DNA of 64,000 nucleotides from Carboxylicivirga sediminis (GCF_018156225.1 NZ_JAGTAR010000002.1:62001-126000); one strand, 5' to 3'; shown: positions 43,959 through 54,206, numbered from the stretch's first letter. Notes: generated by a model not told the origin, from the letters alone. Translations and numbers: made by a program.

Positions 43959-46127
43959 TTATTTAGTCGAATCGGCCTCACCATCAGCTAAAGCAAAATC
44001 CAACTGCTTCTTTTCGAGGTTAGCATTGGCTATCACAATCTTCAGTTGATCACCCAACTGGTACTTCTTATTATATTTACGGCCTACCAGGCAATAGTTG
44101 TCTTCGTCGAAGTGGTAAAAATCATCATCCAAATCACGAATAGGAATCATGCCCTCGCATTTATTCTCAATAATCTCAACGTATAGTCCCCATTCGGTAA
44201 CACCAGATATCACGCCCTCAAAAGCCTGCCCAATGTGGTCTTTCATAAACTCCACCTGCTTGTATTTAATCGAAGCTCTTTCGGCATCGGCAGCGCGTTG
44301 CTCCATATCTGAGCTGTGCTCGCACATCTCCTCATAGGTTTCTTCACTCACTGAACGGCCGCCATCGAGGTAGCGTTGCAGCAAACGGTGTACCATCATG
44401 TCGGGATAGCGACGGATGGGCGAAGTAAAGTGTGAGTAAAACTTAAACGACAAGCCATAATGACCAATGTTATGGGTTGAATATACAGCCTTAGCCATGG
44501 TGCGGATAGCCAGCGTTTCAATCATGTTCTGCTCACCTTTGCCTTTCACTTCTTCAAGCAAGCGGTTGAGCGAAGCACTAACGGTTTCTACACCTTTAGG
44601 CATAGCTTCGTAGCCAAAGCGCCTCACAAACGAAGCAAAATTTTCAAATTTATCAGGATTAGGCACATCGTGAATACGATACACAAAGGTTTTAGGTTTA
44701 CCTCGACTGCCTTTATCCAGTTCCTTATTGCCAATTAACTGAGCCACTTTTTTATTGGCCAGCAACATAAATTCTTCAATGAGCTTATTGGCATCTTTCG
44801 ATTCTTTAAAGAACACACTTACCGGCTTCCCTTTTTCATCAATATTGAACTTTACCTCAACTCTTTCGAACCCTACAGAACCTTCACTGAATCGTTTATC
44901 ACGCAGGGCTTTTGCCAGTTGATCAAGCGTCAATATCTCGTCGGACAAGTCCCCTTTACCTGTTTCAATAATTTCCTGGGCTTCCTCGTAGGTAAAACGT
45001 CTGTCGGAATAAATGACCGTTCGCCCGAACCAACTATTGATGACATTGGCCTGATCATCCATCTCAAACACGGCTGAAAAGCAAAGCTTCTCTTCATGCG
45101 GACGCAGTGAACAGATAAAATTACTTAAGCGCTCAGGTAGCATAGGCACCACCCGGTCAACCAGGTAAACGGAGGTAGCCCGGTCATAAGCCTCTTTTTC
45201 GAGCAGTGATTTGGGCTCCACATAATGTGTTACATCAGCAATATGTACCCCTACTTCCCAGTTACCATTATCCAGCTTTTGTAAAGATAAGGCATCGTCA
45301 AAATCCTTCGCATCAACCGGGTCGATGGTAAAGGTTGTTACTTGACGAAAATCGCGACGCTTCTGAATCTCTTCCGGCGATATTTCCGCATCAATGGTTT
45401 CGGCCTCGTCAATCACCTCCTGCGGATAGCGATACGGCAGGTTAAATTCAGCCAGTATGGCATGCATCTCTGCCTGGTTATCTCCCACATCACCCAATAC
45501 ATCAATGATTTCTCCAATCGGGTTTTTAGCACGTTCGGGCCACTCAACAATTCGTGCAATGGCTTTTTGTCCGTCTTTAGCACCATTAAGTGCCTTTGGC
45601 GGGATAAAAATATCATGGGGCATTACGCGATCATCGACCACCAAAAAGGCCAGTCCCCTGGATATTTGCATCACACCAACAAATGTCTCACGCTTTCGTT
45701 TCAGCACCTCAATGATCTCACCCTCAGGTTGGCGATTACGCCGGCGGGCATGCATAAACACTTTTACATGATCACCATGCAAAGCCTGATTCATATTATT
45801 GCGGGGGATAAAAATATCGCCACCCTCATTTTCCTCATCAGGCACCACATAGGCCGAACCGGTGGCAGTCATATCCACTACTCCTGTTAATGTAGAGCCT
45901 CTGCTCAGCAACTTATATTTACCAGCAGCCACCTCGGTAAGGTAGCCCGATTCAAATAACTCATTTAGTATTATCTGTACCTGTTGTCGGCCCGTTTTCT
46001 TTTTCACTTCAAGTAAGCCTGACACTTGCTTGTAATTAAATGTTCGTTTGGGATTATTGAAAAATAATCCTTGTATCAATTGTCTTAATTCCGTCTTTCT
46101 GGATGACTTCTTTTTCTTCTTTCCCAT
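43959..46127 (-). CDS. rnr: Ribonuclease R
   Basis: A 722-residue 3'-5' exoribonuclease of the RNB family, which degrades structured RNA. Order: a basic KKKKSSRKTE start, a winged-helix region (about 10-75), two cold-shock OB domains, the RNB domain with TIDPVDAKDFDDALSL (catalytic aspartates), and a C-terminal S1 domain near 630-705 (GVISGVTEWGLYVEIIENKCEG). Length is standard. It is monocistronic; an exact -7 box lies about 94 bases upstream, giving a long leader. Confidence 0.96.
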   Translation of the reverse strand: MGKKKKKSSRKTELRQLIQGLFFNNPKRTFNYKQVSGLLEVKKKTGRQQVQIILNELFESGYLTEVAAGKYKLLSRGSTLTGVVDMTATGSAYVVPDEENEGGDIFIPRNNMNQALHGDHVKVFMHARRRNRQPEGEIIEVLKRKRETFVGVMQISRGLAFLVVDDRVMPHDIFIPPKALNGAKDGQKAIARIVEWPERAKNPIGEIIDVLGDVGDNQAEMHAILAEFNLPYRYPQEVIDEAETIDAEISPEEIQKRRDFRQVTTFTIDPVDAKDFDDALSLQKLDNGNWEVGVHIADVTHYVEPKSLLEKEAYDRATSVYLVDRVVPMLPERLSNFICSLRPHEEKLCFSAVFEMDDQANVINSWFGRTVIYSDRRFTYEEAQEIIETGKGDLSDEILTLDQLAKALRDKRFSEGSVGFERVEVKFNIDEKGKPVSVFFKESKDANKLIEEFMLLANKKVAQLIGNKELDKGSRGKPKTFVYRIHDVPNPDKFENFASFVRRFGYEAMPKGVETVSASLNRLLEEVKGKGEQNMIETLAIRTMAKAVYSTHNIGHYGLSFKFYSHFTSPIRRYPDMMVHRLLQRYLDGGRSVSEETYEEMCEHSSDMEQRAADAERASIKYKQVEFMKDHIGQAFEGVISGVTEWGLYVEIIENKCEGMIPIRDLDDDFYHFDEDNYCLVGRKYNKKYQLGDQLKIVIANANLEKKQLDFALADGEADSTK

Positions 46128-46220
46128 TATTAAATATTTAAGGTTAAGGGAGTAACTTTTGAAACGACAGGATGTTTCATTGATGAAGGGAATCTATTAT
46201 TCACCTGTCTGTATAGTAAC

Positions 46221-46228
46221 CAAAGGTA
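46221..46228 (-). promoter_or_regulatory. Candidate promoter box of rnr
   Basis: TACCTTTG on the minus strand, an exact TAnnTTTG match, with TTTG 17 bases further upstream (46246-46249). The leader would be about 87 bases. Confidence 0.5.
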
Positions 46229-46344
46229 TAAAATAATTCCGTTACCAAATCTTTTTAGGTTTATGATAACCTTTTAGTAATTTTTGAGTATAAAAAGGTC
46301 TATTGCAAATAAACATTTAACTACTACTATTCACCCAAAATAAA

Positions 46345-47160
46345 ATGCGACACGCTTTTGTAATTATATGCCTGATAATAAGCAGCTCATTACTGGCTCA
46401 AAGCTATGAGCTTTATAAGGGCGACACAATTAACTGCACTGACCTGCAAAACCGCAAGCAAGGTTTGTGGATTAAATTTAATAATACAGGCGACAAGTTA
46501 CTGGAACAAGGCCATTACAAGGCTGACAAAAAAGATGGCTTATGGGTTACGTATTTTCCAGATGGCAATATTAAGCACAAAATCACTTATAAGAATGGGA
46601 AAGCCATTGGACTGGCTCAGTTTTATTACGATAATGGTTTAATCTCTGAGGAAGGTATTTGGCACATTGACCACTGGCAGGGCAACTATAAGTTTTATAA
46701 TAAAAACGGACGATTAGCTTATGACTGGCAATACGACGATAATGGCCAGCGAACGGGTACTCAAAAATACTACCACGAAAACGGCACCCTAAAATACACC
46801 GGCGAGTGGACAAATGGCAAAGCTACCGGCACATTAAAAATCTACAACGAAGAAGGATTATTGGTGACAGAGCGGGTATATAACGATGGTGAATTCATGG
46901 AAAACGTTGCCATAACAGAAACCATCACCACCGATGAAGTAGCTCCGCGGCAAACCCTGGCTCAGGCCAAGGACCATGGTACTTTTAAAGGAACTGGTAA
47001 TCACACCGTCTATAACCTGCAGGGCTTGGTTGAAAAACAGGGATTCTTTGTCAATGGTAAAGTATTTACAGGCAAACATTTCTTCTATAATAACGATAAG
47101 CAGATAATAAAGGTAGTACACTACCAAAATGGCAATGTGGTGCAAACCGAAGAATATTAA
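46345..47160 (+). CDS. MORN_2/YwqK-type repeat protein, exported
   Basis: A 271-residue protein with a signal peptide of about 19 residues ending LAQS. It contains at least seven degenerate MORN_2 repeats of about 23 residues, visible as YFPDGNIKHKITYKNGKAIG, YYDNGLISEEGIW, YHENGTLKYTGEWTNGKATG and similar. Databases often call these toxin-antitoxin YwqK-type proteins, but nothing here supports a toxin partner. It probably acts as a repeat scaffold in the envelope. Confidence 0.85.
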   Translation: MRHAFVIICLIISSSLLAQSYELYKGDTINCTDLQNRKQGLWIKFNNTGDKLLEQGHYKADKKDGLWVTYFPDGNIKHKITYKNGKAIGLAQFYYDNGLISEEGIWHIDHWQGNYKFYNKNGRLAYDWQYDDNGQRTGTQKYYHENGTLKYTGEWTNGKATGTLKIYNEEGLLVTERVYNDGEFMENVAITETITTDEVAPRQTLAQAKDHGTFKGTGNHTVYNLQGLVEKQGFFVNGKVFTGKHFFYNNDKQIIKVVHYQNGNVVQTEEY

Positions 47161-47252
47161 AAGGTATTAACTAATAGCATTCAGCACCTCTTTCTCTCAG
47201 ATTTTTGTAATTTAGCGGCTTGTTTAAACAATACGATTAGGTTTCAGCAAGC

Positions 47253-48728
47253 ATGGAGAATACATTATACCTTTACAATACCCTTTCGCGTAAGAAAGAA
47301 GAGTTTCAGCCTATCAATCCCAAGCACGTTGGATTATACGTTTGCGGGCCAACGGTATATGGCGATCCGCATTTAGGTCACACACGTCCGGCCATCACTT
47401 TTGATATTTTATTTCGTTACCTGAAGCACAGCGGTTACAAAGTGCGATATGTGCGTAACATTACCGACGTGGGGCACCTGGAAAACGATGCTGATGCCGG
47501 TGAAGATAAGATTGCCAAGAAGGCACGCCTGGAGGAACTGGAACCTATGGAAGTGGTGCAGTACTATACCGATCGTTACCACTATTATATGGACCTGCTG
47601 AACGTGCAAAAGCCCAGTATTGAGCCGCGCGCATCGGGTCACATCATTGAACAACTACAAATAGTTGAAGACATCTTAAGCAAAGGCCTGGCATACGAGA
47701 GCAACGGTTCGGTGTATTTCGATGTAGAAAAATACAATAAAGACAATCATTACGGAGCTTTATCGGGTCGTAACATTGAAGACTTACTAAGTACTACCCG
47801 CGAACTGGACGGCCAAACCGAAAAGCGCAACAGCTTTGATTTTGCTTTATGGAAGAAAGCGGCTCCTGAGCACATTATGCGTTGGCCATCTCGATTCAGC
47901 GATGGATTCCCGGGCTGGCACCTGGAGTGTTCGGCTATGAGCGCCAGGTACCTGGGAACGGAGTTTGACATACACGGTGGCGGCATGGACCTGCTGTTTC
48001 CGCACCACGAGTGTGAGATTGCACAGAGCACAGTAGCCAATGGTCACACACCGGCCCGTTACTGGATGCACAACAACATGATTACCATCGATGGCCAGAA
48101 AATGGGCAAATCGCTGGGTAACTTCATCACGTTGGAACAAATGTTCTCAGGGAAACACGATAAGCTGGCCCAGGCCTACAGCCCAATGACCGTTCGCTTC
48201 TTCATTATGCAGGCGCACTACCGCAGCACACTTGATTTCTCGAATGAGGCATTGCAGGCATCGCAAAAAGGCATGGAACGTTTACTGGAGGCTACAGCCA
48301 ATCTGGAAAAACTACAGGCGTCTGACAGCTCTTCATTCAGCGTAGCGGAACTGAAGGAAAAATGCTATGCAGCGCTTAACGACGACCTTAACACACCAAT
48401 TTTAATTGCTCACCTGTTTGATGCGGTAAAAAGCATTAACAGCATGCTGGCCGGTAAAGCTTCGCTTACAACAGAAGATTTGCTATCATTGAAGCAACTG
48501 ATGCACGATATGGTGATTGACATCTTAGGCCTGTCTATTAACACCTCAGGCTCGTCGGAAGGTAATGATGAGTTATTATCCGAAACCATTAACTTGCTAC
48601 TTAACTTACGGATAGATGCCAAGGCCAATAAGGACTGGGGCACTGCTGATAAGATTCGCAATGAATTGCAGGCTTTAGGCGTTGAGATTAAAGACACTAA
48701 GGACGGCTTTGAATGGAGCATAAAATAA
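47253..48728 (+). CDS. cysS: Cysteinyl-tRNA synthetase
   Basis: A 491-residue class I synthetase. The HIGH motif is HLGH at 40-43, following Cys31 ([15 protein letters not shown]), which is a zinc ligand. Further zinc ligands are in WHLECSAM and [11 protein letters not shown]. The KMSKS motif is KMGKS. The DALR anticodon-binding domain is at the C-terminus. It stands 4 bases before an M28-family gene and is probably cotranscribed with it. Confidence 0.97.
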   Translation: MENTLYLYNTLSRKKEEFQPINPKHVGLYVCGPTVYGDPHLGHTRPAITFDILFRYLKHSGYKVRYVRNITDVGHLENDADAGEDKIAKKARLEELEPMEVVQYYTDRYHYYMDLLNVQKPSIEPRASGHIIEQLQIVEDILSKGLAYESNGSVYFDVEKYNKDNHYGALSGRNIEDLLSTTRELDGQTEKRNSFDFALWKKAAPEHIMRWPSRFSDGFPGWHLECSAMSARYLGTEFDIHGGGMDLLFPHHECEIAQSTVANGHTPARYWMHNNMITIDGQKMGKSLGNFITLEQMFSGKHDKLAQAYSPMTVRFFIMQAHYRSTLDFSNEALQASQKGMERLLEATANLEKLQASDSSSFSVAELKEKCYAALNDDLNTPILIAHLFDAVKSINSMLAGKASLTTEDLLSLKQLMHDMVIDILGLSINTSGSSEGNDELLSETINLLLNLRIDAKANKDWGTADKIRNELQALGVEIKDTKDGFEWSIK

Positions 48729-48732
48729 AACG

Positions 48733-49743
48733 ATGCAGATGATATTAAAACATACAACAGCAGGTTTGGCACTGGTTGCCAGCCTGCTTTTTTTTAGCTG
48801 TAACTCAAAGAAATCGGATAACACATCAACCATTTCTACCAACAAAGCAACTAAAATAACAACGCCTGTTTTTAATGGCGATTCGGCATACAACTATGTG
48901 GCCCGGCAAGTGGCTTTTGGCCCTCGTGTACCCAATACACCTGAGCATGAAGCTTGCGCCAACTACCTGGCAGGCGAACTGAAGCGCTTTGGTGCCGATG
49001 TAATTGTTCAGGAAGCTGATGTGGTGGCTTTTGACAACACCATGCTGAAAGCTAAAAACATTATTGGACAGTTCAATCCTGAAAAAAACAACCGCATTCT
49101 TTTATTTGCCCATTGGGACACGCGCCCTTTTGCCGACTATGACAAGGATGCATCGAAACACAACACACCCATTGATGGCGCCAACGACGGTGGCAGTGGC
49201 GTTGGTGTATTATTGGAAATTGCCCGTCAGATTGGTAAAGCAGGTCACCACCTGGGCATCGACATCATCTTTTTTGATGCTGAGGATTACGGCCAACCCA
49301 ATCACCTTGATTTACCATACAAGGAAGACACCTGGTGCCTGGGTTCGCAATACTGGGGAAAAAACCCGCATAAGCCCAATTATACAGCTCGATACGGCAT
49401 ATTGCTCGACATGGTAGGTGCTAAAAATGCGCTTTTCTACAAGGAACTTTATTCACTGGAGTTTGCACCTGAGCTGGTTAATAGAGTATGGAACACAGCT
49501 TCTGACCTGGGCTATGGACAATATTTTGCCTACGACCAAGGCGGCATGATAACAGATGACCATGTATACGTCTATCAATTGACAAATATCCCATGCATCG
49601 ACATCATCCAGCACGACCCATCGTCGCCCACCAGCTTTGGTAGCTTCTGGCATACGCATGAGGATAATATGGACAACATTGATAAAAACACGCTGAAAGC
49701 AGTTGGGCAAACTGTGCTTGAGGTGATTTATAGTGAGAAGTGA
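48733..49743 (+). CDS. M28-fold glutaminyl-peptide cyclotransferase-like lipoprotein
   Basis: A 336-residue envelope protein. The lipobox is LFFSC with acylated Cys23. The M28 fold is clear: AHWDTRP, GANDGGSG (zinc Asp), FFDAEDYG (Glu) and FWHTHEDNMDNIDK (His). The pattern of one Asp, one Glu and one His, with the block YGILLDMVGAKNALFY, is closer to type II glutaminyl cyclases such as the Porphyromonas enzyme than to aminopeptidases. The enzyme would form pyroglutamate at N-termini of exported proteins. Peptidase activity is the alternative. Confidence 0.8.
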   Translation: MQMILKHTTAGLALVASLLFFSCNSKKSDNTSTISTNKATKITTPVFNGDSAYNYVARQVAFGPRVPNTPEHEACANYLAGELKRFGADVIVQEADVVAFDNTMLKAKNIIGQFNPEKNNRILLFAHWDTRPFADYDKDASKHNTPIDGANDGGSGVGVLLEIARQIGKAGHHLGIDIIFFDAEDYGQPNHLDLPYKEDTWCLGSQYWGKNPHKPNYTARYGILLDMVGAKNALFYKELYSLEFAPELVNRVWNTASDLGYGQYFAYDQGGMITDDHVYVYQLTNIPCIDIIQHDPSSPTSFGSFWHTHEDNMDNIDKNTLKAVGQTVLEVIYSEK

Positions 49744-49744
49744 C

Positions 49745-49857
49745 AAGTCCGAAGTCCGGGGTAAGAAGACAAGAACGTCGGGTCACAACCACCCGACACT
49801 TCCTTAGCAACAAAAAGATGCTTAGGAAGTAGAAAGCACAAAGTCCGAAATCCGAAG
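49745..49857. repeat. Compound intergenic element: AAGTCCG repeats around two hairpins
   Basis: Two tandem AAGTCCG units (49745-49758) start the element and a second pair, AAGTCCG then AAATCCG (49841-49854), closes it. Between them are two adjacent inverted repeats: GTCGGGT/ACCCGAC (49777-49783 with 49791-49797) and a 12-base stem with one mismatch (49798-49809 with 49819-49830). Neither hairpin has a T tail, so they are not simple terminators. The layout resembles a small non-autonomous palindromic repeat. Confidence 0.55.
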
Positions 49858-49902
49858 CTGTCATTTCTAACTTCTGACCACTGACTAAAAAACCAAGACA
49901 CC

Positions 49903-50505
49903 ATGGCAAATTTACTTTCCTATCTACATAAAGACCTAATAGAAGCCGGTTGTGACGAAGCCGGGCGCGGTTGCCTGGCTGGGCCGGTGGTGGCGGCAGC
50001 AGTCATTCTGCCTCCCGACTTTAAGCACGAGCTGCTAAATGACTCTAAGCAACTGACAGAGAAACAACGTCAGAAACTGCGCCCTATAATTGAGCAGGAA
50101 GCTTTGGCATGGGCCGTTTCCTTTGTAGATCACCAGGAAATAGACGAGATAAACATTCTGAAAGCCTCATATGTAGCAATGCATCGCAGCGTTGATCAGC
50201 TAAAGACCAAGCCACAACATCTGCTGATTGATGGTAACCGCTTCATCCCCTACAAAGGCATCGACCACACCTGCATTGTTAAAGGCGATGGCAAATACCT
50301 GTCGATTGCTGCCGCCAGTGTGCTGGCAAAAACGCACCGCGACGAGTATATGGAGGCCATGCACGAGCAGCATCCGCACTACGCCTGGAACAAAAACAAG
50401 GGCTACCCCACAAAAGCACATCGGGCAGCTATTAAAGAACATGGCATCTCCCCCATTCACCGGCGCACCTTCCGCCTGCTGGACGAACAGATGAGTTTGT
50501 TTTAA
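49903..50505 (+). CDS. rnhB: Ribonuclease HII
   Basis: A 200-residue enzyme that cuts the RNA strand of RNA-DNA hybrids and removes single ribonucleotides from DNA. Active-site residues are in [14 protein letters not shown] (Asp18, Glu19) and in [10 protein letters not shown]; later blocks are [15 protein letters not shown] and [11 protein letters not shown]. Length and motifs are standard. It follows the repeat element and has no clear terminator. Confidence 0.96.
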   Translation: MANLLSYLHKDLIEAGCDEAGRGCLAGPVVAAAVILPPDFKHELLNDSKQLTEKQRQKLRPIIEQEALAWAVSFVDHQEIDEINILKASYVAMHRSVDQLKTKPQHLLIDGNRFIPYKGIDHTCIVKGDGKYLSIAAASVLAKTHRDEYMEAMHEQHPHYAWNKNKGYPTKAHRAAIKEHGISPIHRRTFRLLDEQMSLF

Positions 50506-50676
50506 TATTGCTTTCCGGTTTTCAGTAGTCCTCCTGACTTCTGTTACATGCCAATAGCACTATCTGGATAAAGGGCTTGTTGAAAGGCTGAATCACCTTA
50601 TCCTTTTATGTTATTCACAACTGTATTCATGAAGACTTCCAAGTCAGTTTTTCATTTTATGTATATACTTAAATAC

Positions 50677-50719
50677 ATTTTACCACATACTTAAATAAAA
50701 CTTTAGTATATGGTAAAAT
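50677..50719. repeat. 15-base inverted repeat, AT-rich
   Basis: The arm ATTTTACCACATACT (50677-50691) pairs with AGTATATGGTAAAAT (50705-50719). It could be an operator or an RNA hairpin; there is no adjacent T run to make it a terminator. Confidence 0.6.
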
Positions 50720-50810
50720 ATAAAAACACTTGCATATTAAACTGTTACCTGAGCTCACAACGGGCATCAACTAAACCTTAAACATCCATTAATACGCTTG
50801 TGTAAAAGCA

Positions 50811-50832
50811 AAAAGCCGGCATATGGCCGGCT
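50811..50832 (-). terminator. Terminator of the TonB receptor-DUF4249 operon
   Basis: A 7-base AGCCGGC/GCCGGCT stem (50814-50820 with 50826-50832) and a short T run on the minus strand, 47 bases after the stop. Confidence 0.7.
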
Positions 50833-50878
50833 CAATAGTATTTTTATAGTGCCTCTCAAAGGCAAAATACTGAAAACA

Positions 50879-51775
50879 TCACTGATTCTCTTCACCAACT
50901 TCCATGACAGTCTCTGCCGCACTACTCCATATACCGGCTCCATTACTGACGTTACTATGTATTTGTACTGGTTCTGCAAACGGGTCTTCATCGTAATAGA
51001 TATGCGATTGCACAGAGCTATAGTACAAGAATAAATCTTCATTGAGGTGCTGCAGTATAATGCGCAATGGTTTTGCACCATATGCATAGTGCGAGATACT
51101 TACACGTAGCTGATAGGTTTCCCCATCGAATAATGCATCGTCAAATACCATGTAGTTATTATCAGGATAATCGCTAAAATCGCTCTCATCACCACTTACC
51201 TTATTAAAATTCAGAACAGGATCAGACGAATTTATAAATGCCTTTACGTATCCTTCTTGAATTACATTACCATCATAATCATAAATGACATCATCTACAT
51301 AAGCCAGCAAACGATAGTAATCATCGCCCGGCAGATCGGTTATAGCGAGTGTAACATCGGACATATAGGTATTTTCATTGTAAGCAGCAGATTGAATAAT
51401 TACATCTGTCTTGGCTGGAACCTTGGTTTGACCAGTGATGGTTTCATAGCTTTTATGGCTAATCTTAAACGAATAGTTGTGTCCTTCCAGTGGTTTCAAT
51501 GAAGCTGATCGGTAGTAACCATCCGGCGAATAAGGCAATACCTCCACCAACTCTTTATTTTGATACACTTCTACAACAGCGTCTCCAATTACCTTTATAG
51601 TTTCATCATCGAAGATGGTATTGCTGCGGGTTACCCGGCAACTGAGCAACGAGTCGGGCAATAACACCGAATTAACCACCATAAAGTTTTCAAGCTCTTT
51701 GCCCTTGTAGGCTATTTCCTTTTCGCAACTGCTCATCAAAAAGGCAGTCGCCAGTAATATATATATCGCTCTCAT
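50879..51775 (-). CDS. DUF4249-family lipoprotein
   Basis: A 298-residue outer-membrane lipoprotein with the lipobox MSSC (Cys17). The remainder is a beta-rich DUF4249 protein. In Bacteroidota these genes commonly follow a TonB-dependent receptor of the type encoded immediately upstream, 4 bases away here, by analogy with SusD following SusC. The substrate of such pairs is not known. Confidence 0.88.
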   Translation of the reverse strand: MRAIYILLATAFLMSSCEKEIAYKGKELENFMVVNSVLLPDSLLSCRVTRSNTIFDDETIKVIGDAVVEVYQNKELVEVLPYSPDGYYRSASLKPLEGHNYSFKISHKSYETITGQTKVPAKTDVIIQSAAYNENTYMSDVTLAITDLPGDDYYRLLAYVDDVIYDYDGNVIQEGYVKAFINSSDPVLNFNKVSGDESDFSDYPDNNYMVFDDALFDGETYQLRVSISHYAYGAKPLRIILQHLNEDLFLYYSSVQSHIYYDEDPFAEPVQIHSNVSNGAGIWSSAAETVMEVGEENQ

Positions 51776-51779
51776 AGTA

Positions 51780-54116
51780 TTAGAATTTATAGGAATAGGT
51801 GATTGATGGAAGTATTGGGAATAAAGACACTTGCTTCAGCACCTTTTGGCCACCATCGTTATGCCCGGTATAAATAAAGAAAGGATTTTTGCGGTTATAC
51901 ACATTATATACACTGATATTCCAGGTGCGCACACCCCGCTTCTTCTGCTTGTGGAAATTAATCCCCACATCCATGCGGTGATAATTGGGCATCCGATAGT
52001 TGTTTCGGTGCTCGTAGTACTTAACCGTTGGATTGTAATCACTGCCACCATCAATGCGTTCAATCTCGTAGGTTGGCAAGGTTATGGCATTACCGGTGCC
52101 AAATACCCAGGTGGTACCAATGTCTATCTTATCATTTATTTTATGACTAAGCACAATACTTGCATCATGCCGGCGATCATACCGCGCAGGAAACCACTCG
52201 CTAAAGTTCAGGTTATCAAACTGACGTTCCGTTTTTGACCACGTATAACCAACCCATCCGGTAGTGTTTCCAACATCCTTCTTCAGCATCAGTTCAACAC
52301 CATAGGCCTTGCCCTGTCCAATCTCTACCTGCTCTTCCCATCCGCGCGATGAGCCAATAAATGACGCACCCTCTTTGTACTCAATCAGGTTATCCATCTC
52401 TTTATAGAATCCTTCAAGCGAAACATCAATATTCTTCAGGCCGCCGTAAACAGCACCAATTGCATATTGATGCGATACCTGAGGCTTCACACGTTTGGTA
52501 ACAGGCAACCACAAATCGGTTGGCAGGCCAATGGTTGAGTTGCTTAGCAAGTGCAGGTATTGCTGCATTTTGGAGTAGGCCGCTTTAAGTGTTATCTGAT
52601 CGGATGCCAGGTAACGTAAGCTGGCCCGGGGCTCAAGCGATGTGTACCAGGTATCTTCCACATTAAATGCCGAAGCATGCAGTCCAAGGTTGGCCTTTAA
52701 GCGTCCGGTGAGTTCAAAATCATCTTCGATATACACATTCATTTCATGTCCGTAGGTATTGTTGTTACCAATGGTGCGGTGCTCAATATCGCTCCCCTCA
52801 CTATTATCCTTTATTACCTCAATACCTGGCTTAAAGGTATGGTAGATATAGGCCGACCCAAACTTTATCTGGTGACGTGGCGTAGGGTACCAGTCAAACT
52901 CTATTTTAGCACTCCAGTCCTCAATACCCGATCTATACTCATAAAAGGTATCCTGCTCTTTAATGCCATTCTCATAGCTTTTAGAATGGTCACTCACGTT
53001 GAAACGATAATCGCTGAAGGTTAGGGTGGTATTGGCAAACAACTTATTATTAAAAATATAGTTCCAGCGCAAGGCTGTGGTAATATTTCCCCAAAACAGT
53101 TTACTGTCGTATTCACTTTTGGAGCTACTACCCTCGTAACTGTAACTATCGTCATATTTGTTGTAGGCCTTATCGCGCCCGGCATAGGCGCTTAGGTACA
53201 CACGGCTTTTATCCGAAAATTTATGATTCACCTTCACATTGGTATCATAAAAGAAATAGCCATTTGTCTCTTCCTGATTCATAAAAGGACGGGCAATCAG
53301 GTCGATATAGGTTCGACGTGCTGACACATGAAAAGCAGTACGGTCTTTTACAATGGGCCCTTCGACAAAAAAACGGGATGAAATAAGCCCGATTTGTGCT
53401 CCGCCATGAAATTCTTTTTCATTTCCTTCTTTCATGCGAATATCGACTACCGACGACAAACGCCCGCCAAAACGAGCGGGAAAACCACCCTTGTAGAGTG
53501 ATACATTCTTTACCGCATCGGTATTAAACACCGAAAAGAATCCAAAGAGGTGACTGGCATTATAAACCGGCACGCCATCAAGCAACATCAGGTTTTGGTC
53601 AGGTCCACCACCACGTACATATAATCCGCTTGATGCTTCACTGCCCGACTGCACACCAGGCATCAACTGAAGGGTTTTCATCACATCAGCTTCACCCATG
53701 AATGCCGGCAGGCGCTCAATGGCCTCCATGCTGATGGTCTCCTTACTCATCTGCGAATCGGTTTGTTTATGGGTAACGGCTCCACCTACAACAGTCACTT
53801 CCTCAATAGCCTCAGCATAATTGAGATTGACATTTAACTGAACATCCGCAGTGAGATTAACCGTTTTGGTGATGGCTTTAAAACCAACGTAGGAATAAAT
53901 AATGGTATACTGCCCGGCTGGAAGGGTTAAACTATAGAAGCCATAGACATTACTGACGGTTCCCCGAAGCTGTTCGGCCTCGTATACATTGGCATTTATC
54001 AGTTTTTCACCACTACCTGCATCGGTAATATAGCCGCTGAGGGTGTACTGTTTTGATTGAGCCTGCCCAATAAAACAGCATAGCAGCACCATAGCTGCTA
54101 AAAAAAGCTTTCTCAT
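51780..54116 (-). CDS. TonB-dependent receptor with carboxypeptidase-like domain
   Basis: A 778-residue outer-membrane receptor. A signal peptide covers about residues 1-19. A carboxypeptidase-like regulatory domain follows at about 24-100. A TonB-box-like EEVTVVG lies near 105-111. The plug has LMPGVQSGSEASSGLYVRGG and LLDGVPVYNASHLFGFFSVF, and the barrel ends SYKF. It is shorter than SusC and lacks an STN domain. It forms a two-gene unit with the DUF4249 lipoprotein. Such receptors import unknown small molecules, and there is no regulator next to it. Confidence 0.92.
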   Translation of the reverse strand: MRKLFLAAMVLLCCFIGQAQSKQYTLSGYITDAGSGEKLINANVYEAEQLRGTVSNVYGFYSLTLPAGQYTIIYSYVGFKAITKTVNLTADVQLNVNLNYAEAIEEVTVVGGAVTHKQTDSQMSKETISMEAIERLPAFMGEADVMKTLQLMPGVQSGSEASSGLYVRGGGPDQNLMLLDGVPVYNASHLFGFFSVFNTDAVKNVSLYKGGFPARFGGRLSSVVDIRMKEGNEKEFHGGAQIGLISSRFFVEGPIVKDRTAFHVSARRTYIDLIARPFMNQEETNGYFFYDTNVKVNHKFSDKSRVYLSAYAGRDKAYNKYDDSYSYEGSSSKSEYDSKLFWGNITTALRWNYIFNNKLFANTTLTFSDYRFNVSDHSKSYENGIKEQDTFYEYRSGIEDWSAKIEFDWYPTPRHQIKFGSAYIYHTFKPGIEVIKDNSEGSDIEHRTIGNNNTYGHEMNVYIEDDFELTGRLKANLGLHASAFNVEDTWYTSLEPRASLRYLASDQITLKAAYSKMQQYLHLLSNSTIGLPTDLWLPVTKRVKPQVSHQYAIGAVYGGLKNIDVSLEGFYKEMDNLIEYKEGASFIGSSRGWEEQVEIGQGKAYGVELMLKKDVGNTTGWVGYTWSKTERQFDNLNFSEWFPARYDRRHDASIVLSHKINDKIDIGTTWVFGTGNAITLPTYEIERIDGGSDYNPTVKYYEHRNNYRMPNYHRMDVGINFHKQKKRGVRTWNISVYNVYNRKNPFFIYTGHNDGGQKVLKQVSLFPILPSITYSYKF

Positions 54117-54206
54117 AAGTATAAGTTAGTGTTACGCCTTATTGACAAGTCAACACAGCTTTACCCGTATATCATTAAGCTTTTTTAACAACCAGTGCCG
54201 AGTAAT

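Larger units (their letters stand above)
50506..50878. other. Intergenic region with AT-rich inverted repeat
   Basis: This 373-base gap holds a nearly perfect 15-base inverted repeat (50677-50691 with 50705-50719, one wobble, 13-base spacer). ATACTTAAATA occurs twice just around it. A single DnaA-box-like TTATTCACA is at 50611-50619. The terminator of the minus-strand DUF4249 gene lies at the right end. No RNA gene is recognised. Confidence 0.5.

Noticed and set aside
45342-45890. 182-codon plus-strand frame inside rnr
   Set aside because: Antisense shadow of the RNase R gene; no start signals and no recognisable domain.
46345-47160. Toxin-antitoxin role for the MORN-type protein
   Set aside because: No toxin gene is next to it; it has a signal peptide, so the common antitoxin label for YwqK-type repeats is not supported here.
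50611-50619. TTATTCACA, a match to the DnaA-box consensus
   Set aside because: A single box in AT-rich DNA, with no cluster, no dnaA or dnaN nearby and no unwinding element, is not evidence of an origin.
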